Shown here: positions 1-9,116 of the stretch, piece by piece
Position numbering within the stretch: the stretch's first letter is position 1
Layout: every line of letters starts with the position of its first letter
NCBI GenBank assembly: GCA_021307325.1
Contig: CP089931.1
Coordinates: 1,388,979 to 1,452,978, forward strand
Source: Peptoniphilus sp. GNH
Lineage (GTDB): Bacteria; Bacillota; Clostridia; Tissierellales; Peptoniphilaceae
Direction: 5' to 3'
DNA: 64,000 nt
Notes under the pieces: generated by a model
The model's database searches: none
Told to the model about the DNA's origin: nothing
Seen by the model: only the letters and a program-made list of their open reading frames with translations
Made by a program: the position numbers and the translations under genes

Positions 1-1
1 C

Positions 2-199
2 ACCTATATCCTAAATTCTGAAAAAATTGAAGATGCCAAAAAAGATCTCATCATCCTCCATCCCCTGCCTCGTGTAAATGAGATTGCAGTCGAAGTGGAC
101 AAGGACAAAAGGGCAAAATATTTCGAGCAAGTTCAAAATGGAATGTATGTTAGAATGTCGCTTATTATGCATATGTTAGGAGTTGAAAACCATGCTTAG
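2..199 (+). CDS. pyrB: Aspartate carbamoyltransferase catalytic chain, C-terminal part (5' end outside window)
   Basis: Only the last 65 codons are present. The reading frame is open from the window edge and contains HPLPRVNEI, the conserved aspartate-binding motif of aspartate transcarbamoylases, followed by a typical C-terminal helix with [12 protein letters not shown]. The enzyme condenses carbamoyl phosphate with aspartate, the committed step of UMP synthesis. The stop codon overlaps the start of pyrI (ATGCTTAG), so the two subunits of the holoenzyme are translationally coupled. The identification rests on the motif plus the pyr operon downstream; the regulatory region of the operon lies outside the window. 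Confidence 0.93.
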   Translation, partial: TYILNSEKIEDAKKDLIILHPLPRVNEIAVEVDKDKRAKYFEQVQNGMYVRMSLIMHMLGVENHA

Positions 200-626
200 T
201 ATTACAAGTATAAGAAGAGGAATTGTGATAGATCACATAAAACCGGGCAAGGGATATGAAATTTTTAAGCTACTAAAACTAGACACTGCAGACTATACCG
301 TGGCCCTTATTATGAATGCAGACTCTAAAAAATACGGCAAAAAGGACATGATTAAAATTCAAAATGTCATCGACTTGGACCTTAACGTGCTGGGAGTTTT
401 AGATGACCAATTGACAATTAACATCATAGAAGACGAAAAAATTGCAGAAAAAATTGAAATTGAAACTCCTAAATCCTTCACCGGCGTATTCAAATGCAAG
501 AACCCCAGATGTATAAGCTCGGTAGAAAGGGATATACCACATGTTTTTGATCTTATTGATGCGAAAAATAAAATTTACAAGTGCCGCTATTGCGACCATC
601 TACTCGAGGTAAGTAAGAATGACTAG
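192..626 (+). CDS. pyrI: Aspartate carbamoyltransferase regulatory chain PyrI
   Basis: This 144-residue protein has the usual length of PyrI. The N-terminal half is the allosteric nucleotide-binding domain. The C-terminal half has a four-cysteine zinc site (CKNPRC near residue 101 and CRYC near 132) that contacts the catalytic chain. I prefer the ATG at 192, overlapping the pyrB stop, to the in-frame TTG nine bases upstream, because PyrI starts are normally coupled to pyrB. A regulatory chain implies CTP/ATP allosteric control of the pathway, as in enterics and many clostridia. Its 3' end overlaps pyrF by 8 bases. Confidence 0.93.
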   Translation: MLSITSIRRGIVIDHIKPGKGYEIFKLLKLDTADYTVALIMNADSKKYGKKDMIKIQNVIDLDLNVLGVLDDQLTINIIEDEKIAEKIEIETPKSFTGVFKCKNPRCISSVERDIPHVFDLIDAKNKIYKCRYCDHLLEVSKND

Positions 627-1476
627 TATAATGCAGAGCCTATACAACAGAGTAAAGGAAAAATCTAATATATGTGTGGGCTTGGATACAAAACTTGAAT
701 ACATTCCAAAATCAGACCGTCATTTAAGCGTTAAAGACCAGCTATTTAACTTCAACAAGAGAATCATTGATGCGACTTCTGATTTAGTTTCTTGCTTTAA
801 GCCGCAAATAGCTTACTATGAAGCTTGTGGCATAGAAGGGCTCATGGCCTACAAAGAAACTTTAAAATATTTAAAAAGCAAAAATCTCATAAGCATAGGA
901 GATATAAAACGCTCAGACATAGCATCAACAGGTCAGATGTATGCCAAGGCCCACTTCGAAGGAGATTTTGAAGCTGACATCATAACCCTAAACCCCTACA
1001 TGGGCTTTGACAGTCTAAAGCCATATCTTCCATATTTTGAGTCCGGTCAAAAAGGCGCTTTTGTTCTTTTGAGGACATCAAATCCTGGAGCCAAGGATAT
1101 AGAAATGTTAGATCACAAGGGCGAGGCTCTTTTTATGACGGTAGGAGATGGCCTAAAAAAAATAAGTGAAAGTATAAAAAATGATAAAAATATAAGTCCG
1201 CTCGGCCTTGTAGTGGGTGCGACTCACGAAGAAGAGGCCAAAAACATAAGGCAAAGATTTAAAGATATGTTTTTCCTCATACCGGGTTATGGAGCCCAAG
1301 GAGGAAGGGCGGATGTCGTCAAAAAATATCTGGATGAGGATTTAAATATGGGAGTCATCAACTCGTCTAGAGCAATAATTACAAACTTCAAAAAATATGA
1401 AGATGGAGAGGACAAGATAGGCCACTATGCAAGAGAGGCTGTTCTAGCTATGAAACGAGATATTTATGGAGAATAA
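619..1476 (+). CDS. pyrF: Orotidine 5'-phosphate decarboxylase (subfamily 2)
   Basis: The enzyme converts OMP to UMP, the last step of de novo UMP synthesis. At 285 residues it matches the longer type-2 OMP decarboxylases rather than the 230-residue E. coli-like form. Visible motifs are VGLDTKLEYIPK near the N-terminus, the catalytic DIKRSDI segment (Lys and Asp around residue 95) and the phosphate-binding PGYGAQGG near residue 222. The start overlaps the pyrI stop and the end overlaps pyrK by 11 bases, consistent with a tightly coupled operon. Confidence 0.94.
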   Translation: MTSIMQSLYNRVKEKSNICVGLDTKLEYIPKSDRHLSVKDQLFNFNKRIIDATSDLVSCFKPQIAYYEACGIEGLMAYKETLKYLKSKNLISIGDIKRSDIASTGQMYAKAHFEGDFEADIITLNPYMGFDSLKPYLPYFESGQKGAFVLLRTSNPGAKDIEMLDHKGEALFMTVGDGLKKISESIKNDKNISPLGLVVGATHEEEAKNIRQRFKDMFFLIPGYGAQGGRADVVKKYLDEDLNMGVINSSRAIITNFKKYEDGEDKIGHYAREAVLAMKRDIYGE

Positions 1477-2206
1477 TTACAAAAGCTACAAGATTAAAAA
1501 AAGAGAAAAGATGGCAAGGGGAATTTATAAACTCACCCTTGAAGGCAGAGAAAATGCAAGGCCTGGTCAGTTTTACATGCTTAGAGCTTGGCAAGACTAC
1601 CCTCTTTTATCTCGTCCCTTGAGCCTACATGATTGTAAGGAGGAAGAATTTTCCTTCTTGTATCAAGAAAGAGGAAAGGGCAGCAAAATCTTAACCAGCT
1701 TGAAAGAAAATGATGAGATTAAGGTCTTGGGACCCTTGGGGCATGGATTTGAGATAGGAAACTATAAAAAAGTTGCCATGGTTTCTGGTGCTGTTGGTCT
1801 GGCGCCCTTTTTATATCTTGCAAAAGAACTCAAGAAAAGAAAAATAAAAGTGGATTTTTACGCAGGTTTTCAAGAAGAATCCTATGCCTTGGAAGACTTC
1901 AAACCCCTTGTTGAAAAAATTTATATCTCAAGCGACAAGGGCTTGGAGGGATTTCATGGAAATGTGGTCGAGCTTTTGAAAAGTAAAAAAATAGAGGACT
2001 ATGAACAAATATATAGCTGTGGGCCCAATTCAATGCTTTATAGCCTTTTGAAGTTAGTAGATCCAAAAAAGACTCAGGTATCGCTAGAAGCTCACATGGC
2101 TTGTGGTTTTGGGGCTTGTCTGGGATGCAATATCGAAACGAGATCCGGAGAAAAAAGAGTTTGCCAGCATGGTCCAGTCTTTTCAGGAGGAGATATTATT
2201 GCTTAA
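1466..2206 (+). CDS. pyrK: Dihydroorotate dehydrogenase B, electron transfer subunit
   Basis: PyrK passes electrons from the PyrD flavin through FAD and a [2Fe-2S] cluster to NAD+. The 246-residue sequence shows the ferredoxin-reductase-like FAD fold ([17 protein letters not shown]) followed by an NAD-binding region ([10 protein letters not shown]). The C-terminal iron-sulfur ligand cluster [13 protein letters not shown] with a later C in [10 protein letters not shown] is complete. The start codon lies inside the end of pyrF. Presence of PyrK shows that the PyrD encoded next is the NAD-linked class 1B type, usual in anaerobic Firmicutes. Confidence 0.94.
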   Translation: MENNYKSYKIKKREKMARGIYKLTLEGRENARPGQFYMLRAWQDYPLLSRPLSLHDCKEEEFSFLYQERGKGSKILTSLKENDEIKVLGPLGHGFEIGNYKKVAMVSGAVGLAPFLYLAKELKKRKIKVDFYAGFQEESYALEDFKPLVEKIYISSDKGLEGFHGNVVELLKSKKIEDYEQIYSCGPNSMLYSLLKLVDPKKTQVSLEAHMACGFGACLGCNIETRSGEKRVCQHGPVFSGGDIIA

Positions 2207-3095
2207 GACAGAACTTTGTGGAAAAATTTTAAAAAATCCAGTGATTGCCGCTTCTGGCACCTTTGGATTTGGAAGGGAGTTTGAAAATCGCCTAGACCTC
2301 TCAAGACTAGGTGGGATTTCCAGCAAGGGGCTGACCCTTCATGAAAAAAGTGGCAATAGAGGTCGCCGCATCCATGAAACAGCCTCGGGCCTTATGAATA
2401 GCATAGGACTCCAAAATCCTTCTATTGAAAAATTTATAAAGGATGAGCTTAGCCACATGCAAGGCTATGGAACTGAGATCATAGTAAATCTTGGAGGCAA
2501 CAATCTCAAAGAGTATGTGGAGGGAGCGAGACTTCTTTCAAGGCCGGGCTTTGATATTATCGAATTAAATATTTCCTGCCCCAATGTAAAAGCTGGAGGC
2601 ATGGCTTTTGGCATGAAATGTGAATCGGCCTATAAGGTTGTATCTGAAGTTCGAAAGGTAACAGACAAAAAACTCATGGTAAAACTCAGTCCCAATGCCG
2701 ATAATTTAGTAGAAGTGGCAAAATATTGCGAAGCTGCTGGAGCAGATGCCCTCTCTCTTGTAAATACCTTTAATGCTTTGGCGATTGATATTTATAAGAA
2801 AAAACCCATATTTGAAAATATCACAGCTGGACTTTCAGGGCCTGCCATCAAACCCATAGCCCTTAGAATGGTGAGGGATGTGAGCAGGGCTGTTAAAATT
2901 CCTGTCGTAGGCATGGGAGGTATTAGAAATTTTGAAGATGCCATAGAGTTTATAATGGCGGGAGCAAGAGCTATTCAAGTGGGAACTATGAATCTTATTA
3001 ATCCCACAGCTATGATAGAAATTATAGAGGGCATGGAAGCTTTTATGAAGACCGAAAAAATCAAAAGTTTAGATGAAATAAGAGGAATAATATAG
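2199..3095 (+). CDS. pyrD: Dihydroorotate dehydrogenase B, catalytic subunit (TTG start)
   Basis: This FMN enzyme oxidises dihydroorotate to orotate. The reading frame is open from 2103, but a perfect AGGAGGAG at 2185-2192 sits seven bases before a TTG at 2199. That start gives a 298-residue protein beginning (M)[14 protein letters not shown], the normal class 1B N-terminus, and overlaps the pyrK stop by 8 bases. The active-site loop [10 protein letters not shown] carries the catalytic cysteine expected of class 1 enzymes. NAGG-type FMN phosphate contacts appear as VVGMGGI and GARAIQVGT near the C-terminus. Confidence 0.94.
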   Translation: MLKTELCGKILKNPVIAASGTFGFGREFENRLDLSRLGGISSKGLTLHEKSGNRGRRIHETASGLMNSIGLQNPSIEKFIKDELSHMQGYGTEIIVNLGGNNLKEYVEGARLLSRPGFDIIELNISCPNVKAGGMAFGMKCESAYKVVSEVRKVTDKKLMVKLSPNADNLVEVAKYCEAAGADALSLVNTFNALAIDIYKKKPIFENITAGLSGPAIKPIALRMVRDVSRAVKIPVVGMGGIRNFEDAIEFIMAGARAIQVGTMNLINPTAMIEIIEGMEAFMKTEKIKSLDEIRGII

Positions 3096-3103
3096 GAGTT
3101 AAT

Positions 3104-3676
3104 ATGGAAAAAATAATGGATATTTTAAAAGAAACGGGAGCAATAATGAAGGGACACTTTCTTCTATCATCTGGTCGTCATGCAGACACCTACATCCAAT
3201 GTGCCAAGGTCTTACAAGATCCTAAAAAGGCGGAAGAAGTCATGGAAGAAATTAAAAAGCAAGTTGAGGATCTAAACTTGGATGTAATAGTCGGCCCAGC
3301 CATAGGAGGAGTCTTGCCAGCCTATGAGCTTGCAAGGCAATTAAAAGTCATATCCATGTTTACTGAACGTGAAGAAGGGGTTGTCAAGTTGCGCCGAGGT
3401 TTTCAAATAAAGCCGGGTCAAAGAGTTTTGGTTTCTGAAGATGTAGTCACAACTGGAAAATCGTCTCTTGAAGCCATAAGGGCAATAGAAGCTCTAGGAG
3501 CAGAGGTGCTTGGTATAAGTTGTATTATCAACCGCTCCAGCAAAAAAACTCTAGACAAGTATCCCATATACTCAGTAATCAGTTTAGATGTGGACTCTTT
3601 CGAAGAAAAGGACTGCCCTCTTTGCAAGCAAAATAAGCCAATAGTAAAACCGGGCAGCCGAAATATGAAAAAGTAG
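3104..3676 (+). CDS. pyrE: Orotate phosphoribosyltransferase
   Basis: PyrE adds the PRPP ribose-phosphate to orotate to give OMP. The 190-residue protein contains the type I PRTase PRPP-binding motif VLVSEDVVTTGKSS (residues ~108-121) and the catalytic loop FTEREEGVVKLRRGF before it. A CPLCKQ segment near the C-terminus is a small cysteine pair seen in some clostridial orthologues. The gene lies 8 bases after pyrD with GGAGTTA as ribosome binding site, within the same operon. Confidence 0.94.
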   Translation: MEKIMDILKETGAIMKGHFLLSSGRHADTYIQCAKVLQDPKKAEEVMEEIKKQVEDLNLDVIVGPAIGGVLPAYELARQLKVISMFTEREEGVVKLRRGFQIKPGQRVLVSEDVVTTGKSSLEAIRAIEALGAEVLGISCIINRSSKKTLDKYPIYSVISLDVDSFEEKDCPLCKQNKPIVKPGSRNMKK

Positions 3677-3684
3677 GATAAGAT

Positions 3685-4941
3685 ATGTTAATAAAAAACA
3701 CCCGCCTCATTGACCCGGCATCTAATTTTGATGCTAGGGTCGACCTACTCATTAAAGACGGAAAAATTGCAAAGATTGCCCCAAAAATCGAAGCCTGCGA
3801 AGAAGTTTTAGATGCAGAGGGGTTGGTTTGTGCTCCTGGATTTATAGATGGTCATGTTCACTTGAGAGAACCGGGTCAAACTCACAAGGAAACCATAGAA
3901 AGTGGAGCAGCTGCTGGAGCTGCCGGAGGCTTTACAAGACTAGTTGCCATGGCAAATACTAAACCCATAATCGACTCGCCTGAAGAGTTAGAAAAAATTC
4001 AGGAAAAAATGAGAAGACAAAAAATTCATATTCACTCTGTGGCGGCAATCAGCAAGGGTTTTAGGGGCGAGGAACTCACAGACTTCAAAAGGCTAAAAGA
4101 AGCGGGAGCCATTTGCCTAAGCGATGATGGGATAGCAATTTTGAAAGAGGAAACCATGGAAAGGGCCTGCAAGGAAGCTGTAAAATATGACTTTATTCTC
4201 AGCTTGCATGAAGAGGACAGAAAGATGATAGGTCTTGCCGGCATAAACGAAGGCAAAATTTCAAAAATGTTAAATATGAAGGGAGCACCCAGACAAAGTG
4301 AGATAAGCATGGTAAAAAGAGATATAGCCATAGCCAAAAAAACTGGAGCCCAGATAAACATCCAGCACATAAGCGCTAAAGAAAGTGTGGATTTGGTTCG
4401 CCAAGCTAAAAAAGAAGGAGTAAAGGTCTATGCCGAGGCGACTGCCCATCATTTTTCTCTAACAGACCAAGCTATTGTAGAGTTTGGAAGTTTGGCAAAG
4501 GTAAATCCTCCTCTAAGAGAAGAAGAGGACAGACTTGCAATTATTTGTGGTCTAAAAGATGGCACCATTGATATGATAGCAACAGACCACGCTCCCCACA
4601 CCTTAGATGAAAAAGCGAGAGCCTTTGAGAAATGCCCGAGCGGTATGATAGGTTTGGAAACGGCCTTTTCTCTTGCCTTAAAATATCTTGTAGAGCCAGG
4701 TCATCTTAGCCTTTCTCAAGTTATTGAAAAAATGAGCTTAAATCCAGCCAAGATTTATAAATTTGATGCAGGAAAAGTTCAAGAAGGAAAAGCAGCAGAT
4801 TTGGTCTTGTTCTCGACAAAAGAAAAAACAAGCTATAAAGACTTCAAGTCAAAATCTTCAAACACACCCTTTAGGGGGCAAAGCCTTTTAGGAAAAATTA
4901 AATACACCCTTGTAGATGGAGCCATAGTATATAGGGGTTGA
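3685..4941 (+). CDS. pyrC: Dihydroorotase (class I, multidomain-type)
   Basis: The enzyme closes carbamoyl aspartate to dihydroorotate. The 418-residue length and the motif DGHVHLREPGQT (metal-binding His-x-His, residues ~55-66) mark the class I, B. subtilis-like type. IATDHAPHT, with the metal-site Asp and His, appears near residue 300. It is the last gene of the pyr operon, 8 bases after pyrE, and is followed by a strong hairpin terminator. With pyrB to pyrE this gives every UMP step after carbamoyl phosphate. Confidence 0.95.
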   Translation: MLIKNTRLIDPASNFDARVDLLIKDGKIAKIAPKIEACEEVLDAEGLVCAPGFIDGHVHLREPGQTHKETIESGAAAGAAGGFTRLVAMANTKPIIDSPEELEKIQEKMRRQKIHIHSVAAISKGFRGEELTDFKRLKEAGAICLSDDGIAILKEETMERACKEAVKYDFILSLHEEDRKMIGLAGINEGKISKMLNMKGAPRQSEISMVKRDIAIAKKTGAQINIQHISAKESVDLVRQAKKEGVKVYAEATAHHFSLTDQAIVEFGSLAKVNPPLREEEDRLAIICGLKDGTIDMIATDHAPHTLDEKARAFEKCPSGMIGLETAFSLALKYLVEPGHLSLSQVIEKMSLNPAKIYKFDAGKVQEGKAADLVLFSTKEKTSYKDFKSKSSNTPFRGQSLLGKIKYTLVDGAIVYRG

Positions 4942-5003
4942 AAGCTAAAAAATATAAAATGGCAAAACACATACTTAGCGATTCTAAAATAGTATATATA
5001 AAA

Positions 5004-5040
5004 AGAGGTCAGGATATAAAAGTCTTGACCTCTATTTTTA
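5004..5040. terminator. Bidirectional intrinsic terminator after pyrC
   Basis: An 8-bp perfect stem, AGAGGTCA pairing with TGACCTCT, encloses a 14-base loop. A T-rich tract follows on the plus strand and the complementary A tract lies on the other side. It can therefore stop both the pyr operon and the convergent transporter genes on the minus strand. Confidence 0.8.
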
Positions 5041-5134
5041 AATTTGAGCCAAATTAAATTTATAGATTTGAAGAAATCTTCAAGTATTTGCAAAATTATA
5101 GTTTAAAATTTGTTTTTATCTCTCTTAGAATATC

Positions 5135-5686
5135 TTATTTTAAAAAAGTTGACAATAAAATACCCAAAACTGCCCCCAGGGCAATAAGCTTAAAAAGACT
5201 TATCTTTTTTATATAGAGGACAAGTCCCAGAATAAAACAAGAAGCAGCAACTGGACTTATATTTTGCAGGCAAATATCGCCATCAAATACAGAGCTTTTA
5301 AAAAGGGAGATGGCAGAAATAAGTATAAGAGAAACCACTCCTGATTTGATGCCCATCAAAATCCAATCCAAAATTTTAAATTTTTTGCCCTTGGAAAAGA
5401 GAAAGTAGCCAAGAATCATCATAAGTATAAATTGGGGCAGGGTCACTCCAAGAGTTGCCAAAATAGATCCGATAAATCCGTCTACTTTTTGACCGACAAA
5501 GGTGGCTGAATTTATAGCTATTGGCCCAGGTGTCATTTGCGAAATGCTCACTAAATCCATAAGCTCGCTTGTCATAAGCCAAGCCTTTACATCAATGACA
5601 TAATAGATTATAAGACTTAAAACTGCATAGCCGCCTCCAAATGCCAAGGCTCCGATCTTTAAAAAGACAAAAAACAAATCAAACAT
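5135..5686 (-). CDS. Chromate transporter family, half-size subunit (second gene)
   Basis: A 183-residue hydrophobic protein of the CHR (chromate ion transporter) family. The N-terminal FLKIGALAFGGGYAVLSLI is the family signature FxxxGxxxFGGGY, and the segment MTPGPIAINSATFVG follows. Four to five membrane helices are visible. Full-length ChrA has two such halves in one chain; here each half is a separate gene, a short-chain pair acting as heterodimer. It overlaps the upstream partner by 8 bases, so they are cotranslated. The actual anion transported cannot be told from sequence; chromate export is known only for some members. Confidence 0.85.
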   Translation of the reverse strand: MFDLFFVFLKIGALAFGGGYAVLSLIIYYVIDVKAWLMTSELMDLVSISQMTPGPIAINSATFVGQKVDGFIGSILATLGVTLPQFILMMILGYFLFSKGKKFKILDWILMGIKSGVVSLILISAISLFKSSVFDGDICLQNISPVAASCFILGLVLYIKKISLFKLIALGAVLGILLSTFLK

Positions 5687-6248
5687 CCTTTCTCCTCCTC
5701 ATCTTGTCAATGCAGAAGTAAGAAAGGCCAAAAAGGGCAGATAAAAGAATCAATAGGGCAGTGTTTACAGATGTGAAATATCCTATTATAAATACAAGAA
5801 GCATCACAAAACTTGAAAAAATCGGATTTTTTTTATAGGCAGTCTTTCCCATATTAAAGACAGTTACAAAAAGGACTGCTGACACAATCCCGCCTATGCC
5901 CTTTAAGGCGGCATTTATATAAAAGTTGGCCTTAAAAGCCTTGTAATAATTGGATATTATGCCAAGTATTATAAGACAGGGAAGGACAGATGCCACAAGG
6001 CAGGTGATAGCTCCCAAGGGACCTCTGAGTTTATAGCCTGTTAAAAGAGATGTAGAAATTGCCATGGCGCCCGGACCTGATTGGGCAAGGGCGACTATAT
6101 CAAGCATCTCATCTTCCTTGATAAGCTTGTAGTCATTTACGAAGATGTCTTTTAAAACAGGTACGATAGTATAGCCACCGCCAAAGGTGATGGCATTTAC
6201 TTTAAAAAAAGTAAAAAATAATTTTGCTAGAGAAATTTTCTTTTCCAT
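5679..6248 (-). CDS. Chromate transporter family, half-size subunit (first gene)
   Basis: Partner of the preceding short-chain CHR protein, 189 residues. It carries the same signature (FKVNAITFGGGYTIVPVL) and the AQSGPGAMAISTSLLTG loop that corresponds to the TPGP loop of the other half. I chose the ATG at 6248 because AGAGGGGG lies five bases before it; the in-frame ATG 18 bases upstream has no ribosome binding site. Several transmembrane segments are evident (for example ITCLVASVLPCLIILGIIS). Probable inner-membrane anion transporter; substrate unknown. Confidence 0.85.
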   Translation of the reverse strand: MEKKISLAKLFFTFFKVNAITFGGGYTIVPVLKDIFVNDYKLIKEDEMLDIVALAQSGPGAMAISTSLLTGYKLRGPLGAITCLVASVLPCLIILGIISNYYKAFKANFYINAALKGIGGIVSAVLFVTVFNMGKTAYKKNPIFSSFVMLLVFIIGYFTSVNTALLILLSALFGLSYFCIDKMRRRKDV

Positions 6249-6320
6249 ACAACCCCCTCTAAACATTATAATAGAAAATCATAAGATAGTATGTAATAAT
6301 AAGAAAATAAGGAGGCAGTA

Positions 6321-7448
6321 ATGAAGAAAAAATTAATATTTTTACTTTTACTTATATCAAGCCTTTTACTTTTTGCTTGCAAGGACAAGAATGTTGCAGA
6401 AAAGGAGAAGGAAGTAAAAGAAGAGGAAGTAAAGGATGAGAGGATATTTTCACCTCTGGGAGGCAGTCAAGTAGACTCAATAATTGACGATAAGAGAGTA
6501 ATAGGGATCATGATTGACAACCACCCTGATGCACAACCTCAATCCGGTCTTTTAGATGCAGAAGTGATTTATGAGTTTAAGGCTGAGGGGGAATTTACAA
6601 GATATTTGGCTCTTTACCAAAAGGACTATCCAAAGATTGTAGGGCCAATCAGATCTGCAAGACCTTATTTTGTAGATACAGCGGCTGAGTACCAAGCTCT
6701 TTACATACATTGGGGAGGTTCAGAAGCTGGCTACAACGAAATAGCTGCTGCTGGCCTTGATGATTTGGATGGCATAGCCTTGGAAGGCATAAGCTTTTTT
6801 AGAAATAAGGAAGTAAAGAAGAAAAAACCCCACAATGGCTATACAACTGATGAGTTAATCTTGGCGCAAATGGATAAGAGAAAGATTTCTAAGACTGGAA
6901 GCTTTAGGCCCTTCAAATTTGGGGATGATGAAGTCATGGAGAAGGCAACTAGAGCCTGCGATGAGATTACTCTTAGCTTTAACCCCACTCATGAGATGAA
7001 GTATATCTATGACAAGGATTTGGATGCTTATAAGATTATAAGAAATGGCACCCCCTTGATAGATGAAAAATTTATAGCCTCTTCTACAAATGAGGGATTT
7101 GTCACAGCTGACAACTTGATTGTAGAGTTTGCATCTTCAAGAGTAACAGGCCCTCTTGGAACACTTACAATAGATCATATAGGCTCAGGCAAGGGTCTTT
7201 TTGTCTCAAGAGGAAAGGTAGAGGAGATCATTTGGGAAAAAAGTGATGTGCATGCCAAGACTATCTTTAAAGATTTAAATGGTAATGAAATAACTCTAAA
7301 GAGGGGCAGGACTTGGGTAAGCGTTTTGGACCCAGAAGATCCAGTTACAATTTTACCTGAAGAAGTAAAGACAACACAAAAAGAAGAAGGCTCTCAAACC
7401 ACAAATAAAAGCACTAATGAAAACACAAAAGCTGAAGATAAAAAGTAA
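6321..7448 (+). CDS. DUF3048 (YerB-like) lipoprotein
   Basis: A 375-residue secreted lipoprotein. The signal peptide ends in the lipobox LLFAC, so Cys20 should be lipidated. After a charged Lys/Glu linker comes the DUF3048 fold, recognisable from IGIMIDNHPDAQPQSGL, YPKIVGPIRSARPYF and IHWGGSEAGYNEI, the region found in B. subtilis YerB. The C-terminal part has VSVLDPEDPV and a low-complexity Thr/Glu/Lys tail. The molecular function of YerB-like proteins is not established. A good AAGGAGG site precedes the start, and a terminator follows, so it is probably monocistronic. Confidence 0.85.
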   Translation: MKKKLIFLLLLISSLLLFACKDKNVAEKEKEVKEEEVKDERIFSPLGGSQVDSIIDDKRVIGIMIDNHPDAQPQSGLLDAEVIYEFKAEGEFTRYLALYQKDYPKIVGPIRSARPYFVDTAAEYQALYIHWGGSEAGYNEIAAAGLDDLDGIALEGISFFRNKEVKKKKPHNGYTTDELILAQMDKRKISKTGSFRPFKFGDDEVMEKATRACDEITLSFNPTHEMKYIYDKDLDAYKIIRNGTPLIDEKFIASSTNEGFVTADNLIVEFASSRVTGPLGTLTIDHIGSGKGLFVSRGKVEEIIWEKSDVHAKTIFKDLNGNEITLKRGRTWVSVLDPEDPVTILPEEVKTTQKEEGSQTTNKSTNENTKAEDKK

Positions 7449-7454
7449 AATAGA

Positions 7455-7476
7455 CCCTGGCAAAAGCCGGGGTTTT
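7455..7476 (+). terminator. Intrinsic terminator after the YerB-like gene
   Basis: CCCTGGC and GCCGGGG form a 7-bp stem with one G-T pair and an AAAA loop, followed by TTTT. Confidence 0.75.
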
Positions 7477-7558
7477 AAATTACCTTAAATTCTTAGCTAA
7501 AAAGATAAAAGGACGGACTTGAGTTTTTCTTGTATAATATATAAACAGAGGTATAGAT

Positions 7559-8110
7559 ATGAATGTTACACTTAGGCCTCTAACTTATGAGGATGCTTTG
7601 AGTTTTGAATATTGGGGAGTCCACGAGGAAGCCTACTTGTCAGATTATAATTTTTTGGCAAGAGGGGAAAATGAAATCATGGAATGGTACAGGTGGAAGA
7701 TTGAAAGCCCCAAGGCCTATTATTTTGCCATACTAGAGGACGGTTCTCCTTGTGGATATGTAGCTATAAAAAATATAAATGAAGTTATGGCTTCTTGCGA
7801 GCTTGGAATAGTCTTAGATCCAAATAAGGTAAATAGGAAAATCGGCCATCAGGCCCTGGAGCTAATAATGGACGAGGCTCATAAAAATCTCGGACTAGTG
7901 GAATTTAATTTAAGAGTGGCATGCTTTAATAAAAGGGCGATATCTTGTTATAGGTCTTTGGGATTTGAAACTGTCTACAAGGGACTTGCTCCATATAAGG
8001 CTGATCCGATTGATTTTACAAAAGAAGAAAATTTAAGACTCAAGAAATATTTTTTTAAGTTCTTGTTTTTAGACTTTTTTTACTACTATAAAATGAGATT
8101 GAGGAGATAA
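7559..8110 (+). CDS. GNAT family N-acetyltransferase (RimJ/RimL-like)
   Basis: The 183-residue sequence opens with NVTLRPLTYEDAL, the usual start of RimJ/RimL-type GNAT enzymes. It contains the CoA-binding stretch GIVLDPNKVNRKIGHQAL and the C-terminal fold segment FNLRVACFNKRAISCYRSLGF, typical of the family. It transfers an acetyl group from acetyl-CoA to an unknown amine. A TATAAT box and AGAGGT site precede it. It ends one base before the DnaD-like gene, so the two are cotranscribed; no functional link to replication is evident. Confidence 0.85.
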   Translation: MNVTLRPLTYEDALSFEYWGVHEEAYLSDYNFLARGENEIMEWYRWKIESPKAYYFAILEDGSPCGYVAIKNINEVMASCELGIVLDPNKVNRKIGHQALELIMDEAHKNLGLVEFNLRVACFNKRAISCYRSLGFETVYKGLAPYKADPIDFTKEENLRLKKYFFKFLFLDFFYYYKMRLRR

Positions 8111-8111
8111 G

Positions 8112-9116
8112 ATGAAGATTAAAATAGAAAAAGATTTGAAGATGAATTTGGGTTCCACCAGCGTGGAAAATATTTTTATCGACTCTTTCATGCCTTGGGC
8201 AGACGGAAATTTTGTAAAGATATACCTTCTCGGCCTGAGAAGAGCAAGAGAGGACGAAGAAGTAAATAACAAGATATTGGCAGACCTCTTGGGAGTCATC
8301 GAAAACGACATAGTAAGAGCCTGGGATTACTGGGAAGAAATGGGAATCATAAAAAGAGAAGATGATTCGATTGTATTTTTAAATCTAAAGAAACTTTTCG
8401 TAGAAAATGTATATTTTGCCAAGACTGAAGAAAAAAAGGACTTGGTCGAAACTATGACCAATCCCATAATAGCTGATATGCTCTCAAAAGTTGAATTTCT
8501 GATGAGAAGGACAATCTCGCCCATGGACAAGCAGGACTTGGCATCTTGGATTGAAATTTATAATATGCCCCCGCAAATTATTTTGGAGGCTTTCAAGTAC
8601 GCCTGCGAAAGGCAAAATGTTTACAAAATCAAGTATGTAGAAAAAATTATAAGAACTTGGTCTGAGAAGAACATAAGAAGCATGGAAGCTGTGGAGGAAG
8701 CTTTCAGAGCCCATGATGAAAAATATTACAGATACAACGAAGTCATGAAGACCATAGGACTTGGCTCAAAACCCTTTACAGATGCGGATTTTGAGCTGGT
8801 AAACAAGTGGTTTGACCTTTTCCTTTTTGATATGGACTTGGTAAAGGAAGCCCTAAAAAGAGTGGTAAATATAGACAAGCCCAACCTCAACTACTTTGAC
8901 TCAATCCTATCTTCTTGGCATAAAAAGGGCATCACAAGGCCAGAAGAAATAGAGCTGTTTGACAAAAAGGAAGCTCAAGAAAAGGAAAACTTTAGAAAGA
9001 CCAAATTTCACAATTTTGAAGGTCATACAAAAGACCTTTCCAGAAATGAAATGGAAGAGATGGTCAAAAAGAAGAGAGACCTACTTTTAAAACAGATAGA
9101 GGAAGGCAATGAATAA
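8112..9116 (+). CDS. DnaD-domain replication protein
   Basis: A 334-residue protein with the winged-helix N-terminus of DnaD/DnaB family primosome proteins (SFMPWADGNFVKIYLLGLRR, then a helix-turn-helix to WEEMGIIKR). Two DnaD-like C-terminal modules follow; the helical segments around SWIEIYNMPPQIILEAF and RTWSEKNIRSMEAVE are characteristic. The family helps load the replicative helicase at oriC and at stalled forks. The next gene, overlapping by 8 bases, encodes the ATPase helicase loader, and such a pair is a common clostridial arrangement. It could be the functional equivalent of B. subtilis DnaB or DnaD; sequence alone does not decide. Confidence 0.85.
   Translation: MKIKIEKDLKMNLGSTSVENIFIDSFMPWADGNFVKIYLLGLRRAREDEEVNNKILADLLGVIENDIVRAWDYWEEMGIIKREDDSIVFLNLKKLFVENVYFAKTEEKKDLVETMTNPIIADMLSKVEFLMRRTISPMDKQDLASWIEIYNMPPQIILEAFKYACERQNVYKIKYVEKIIRTWSEKNIRSMEAVEEAFRAHDEKYYRYNEVMKTIGLGSKPFTDADFELVNKWFDLFLFDMDLVKEALKRVVNIDKPNLNYFDSILSSWHKKGITRPEEIELFDKKEAQEKENFRKTKFHNFEGHTKDLSRNEMEEMVKKKRDLLLKQIEEGNE

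Noticed and set aside
5062-5090. TTGAAGA/TCTTCAA inverted repeat as a second terminator for the chromate-transporter genes
   Set aside because: Seven bases of stem with only a two-base loop and no good T tract on the minus strand. The hairpin at 5004-5040 is the better candidate.
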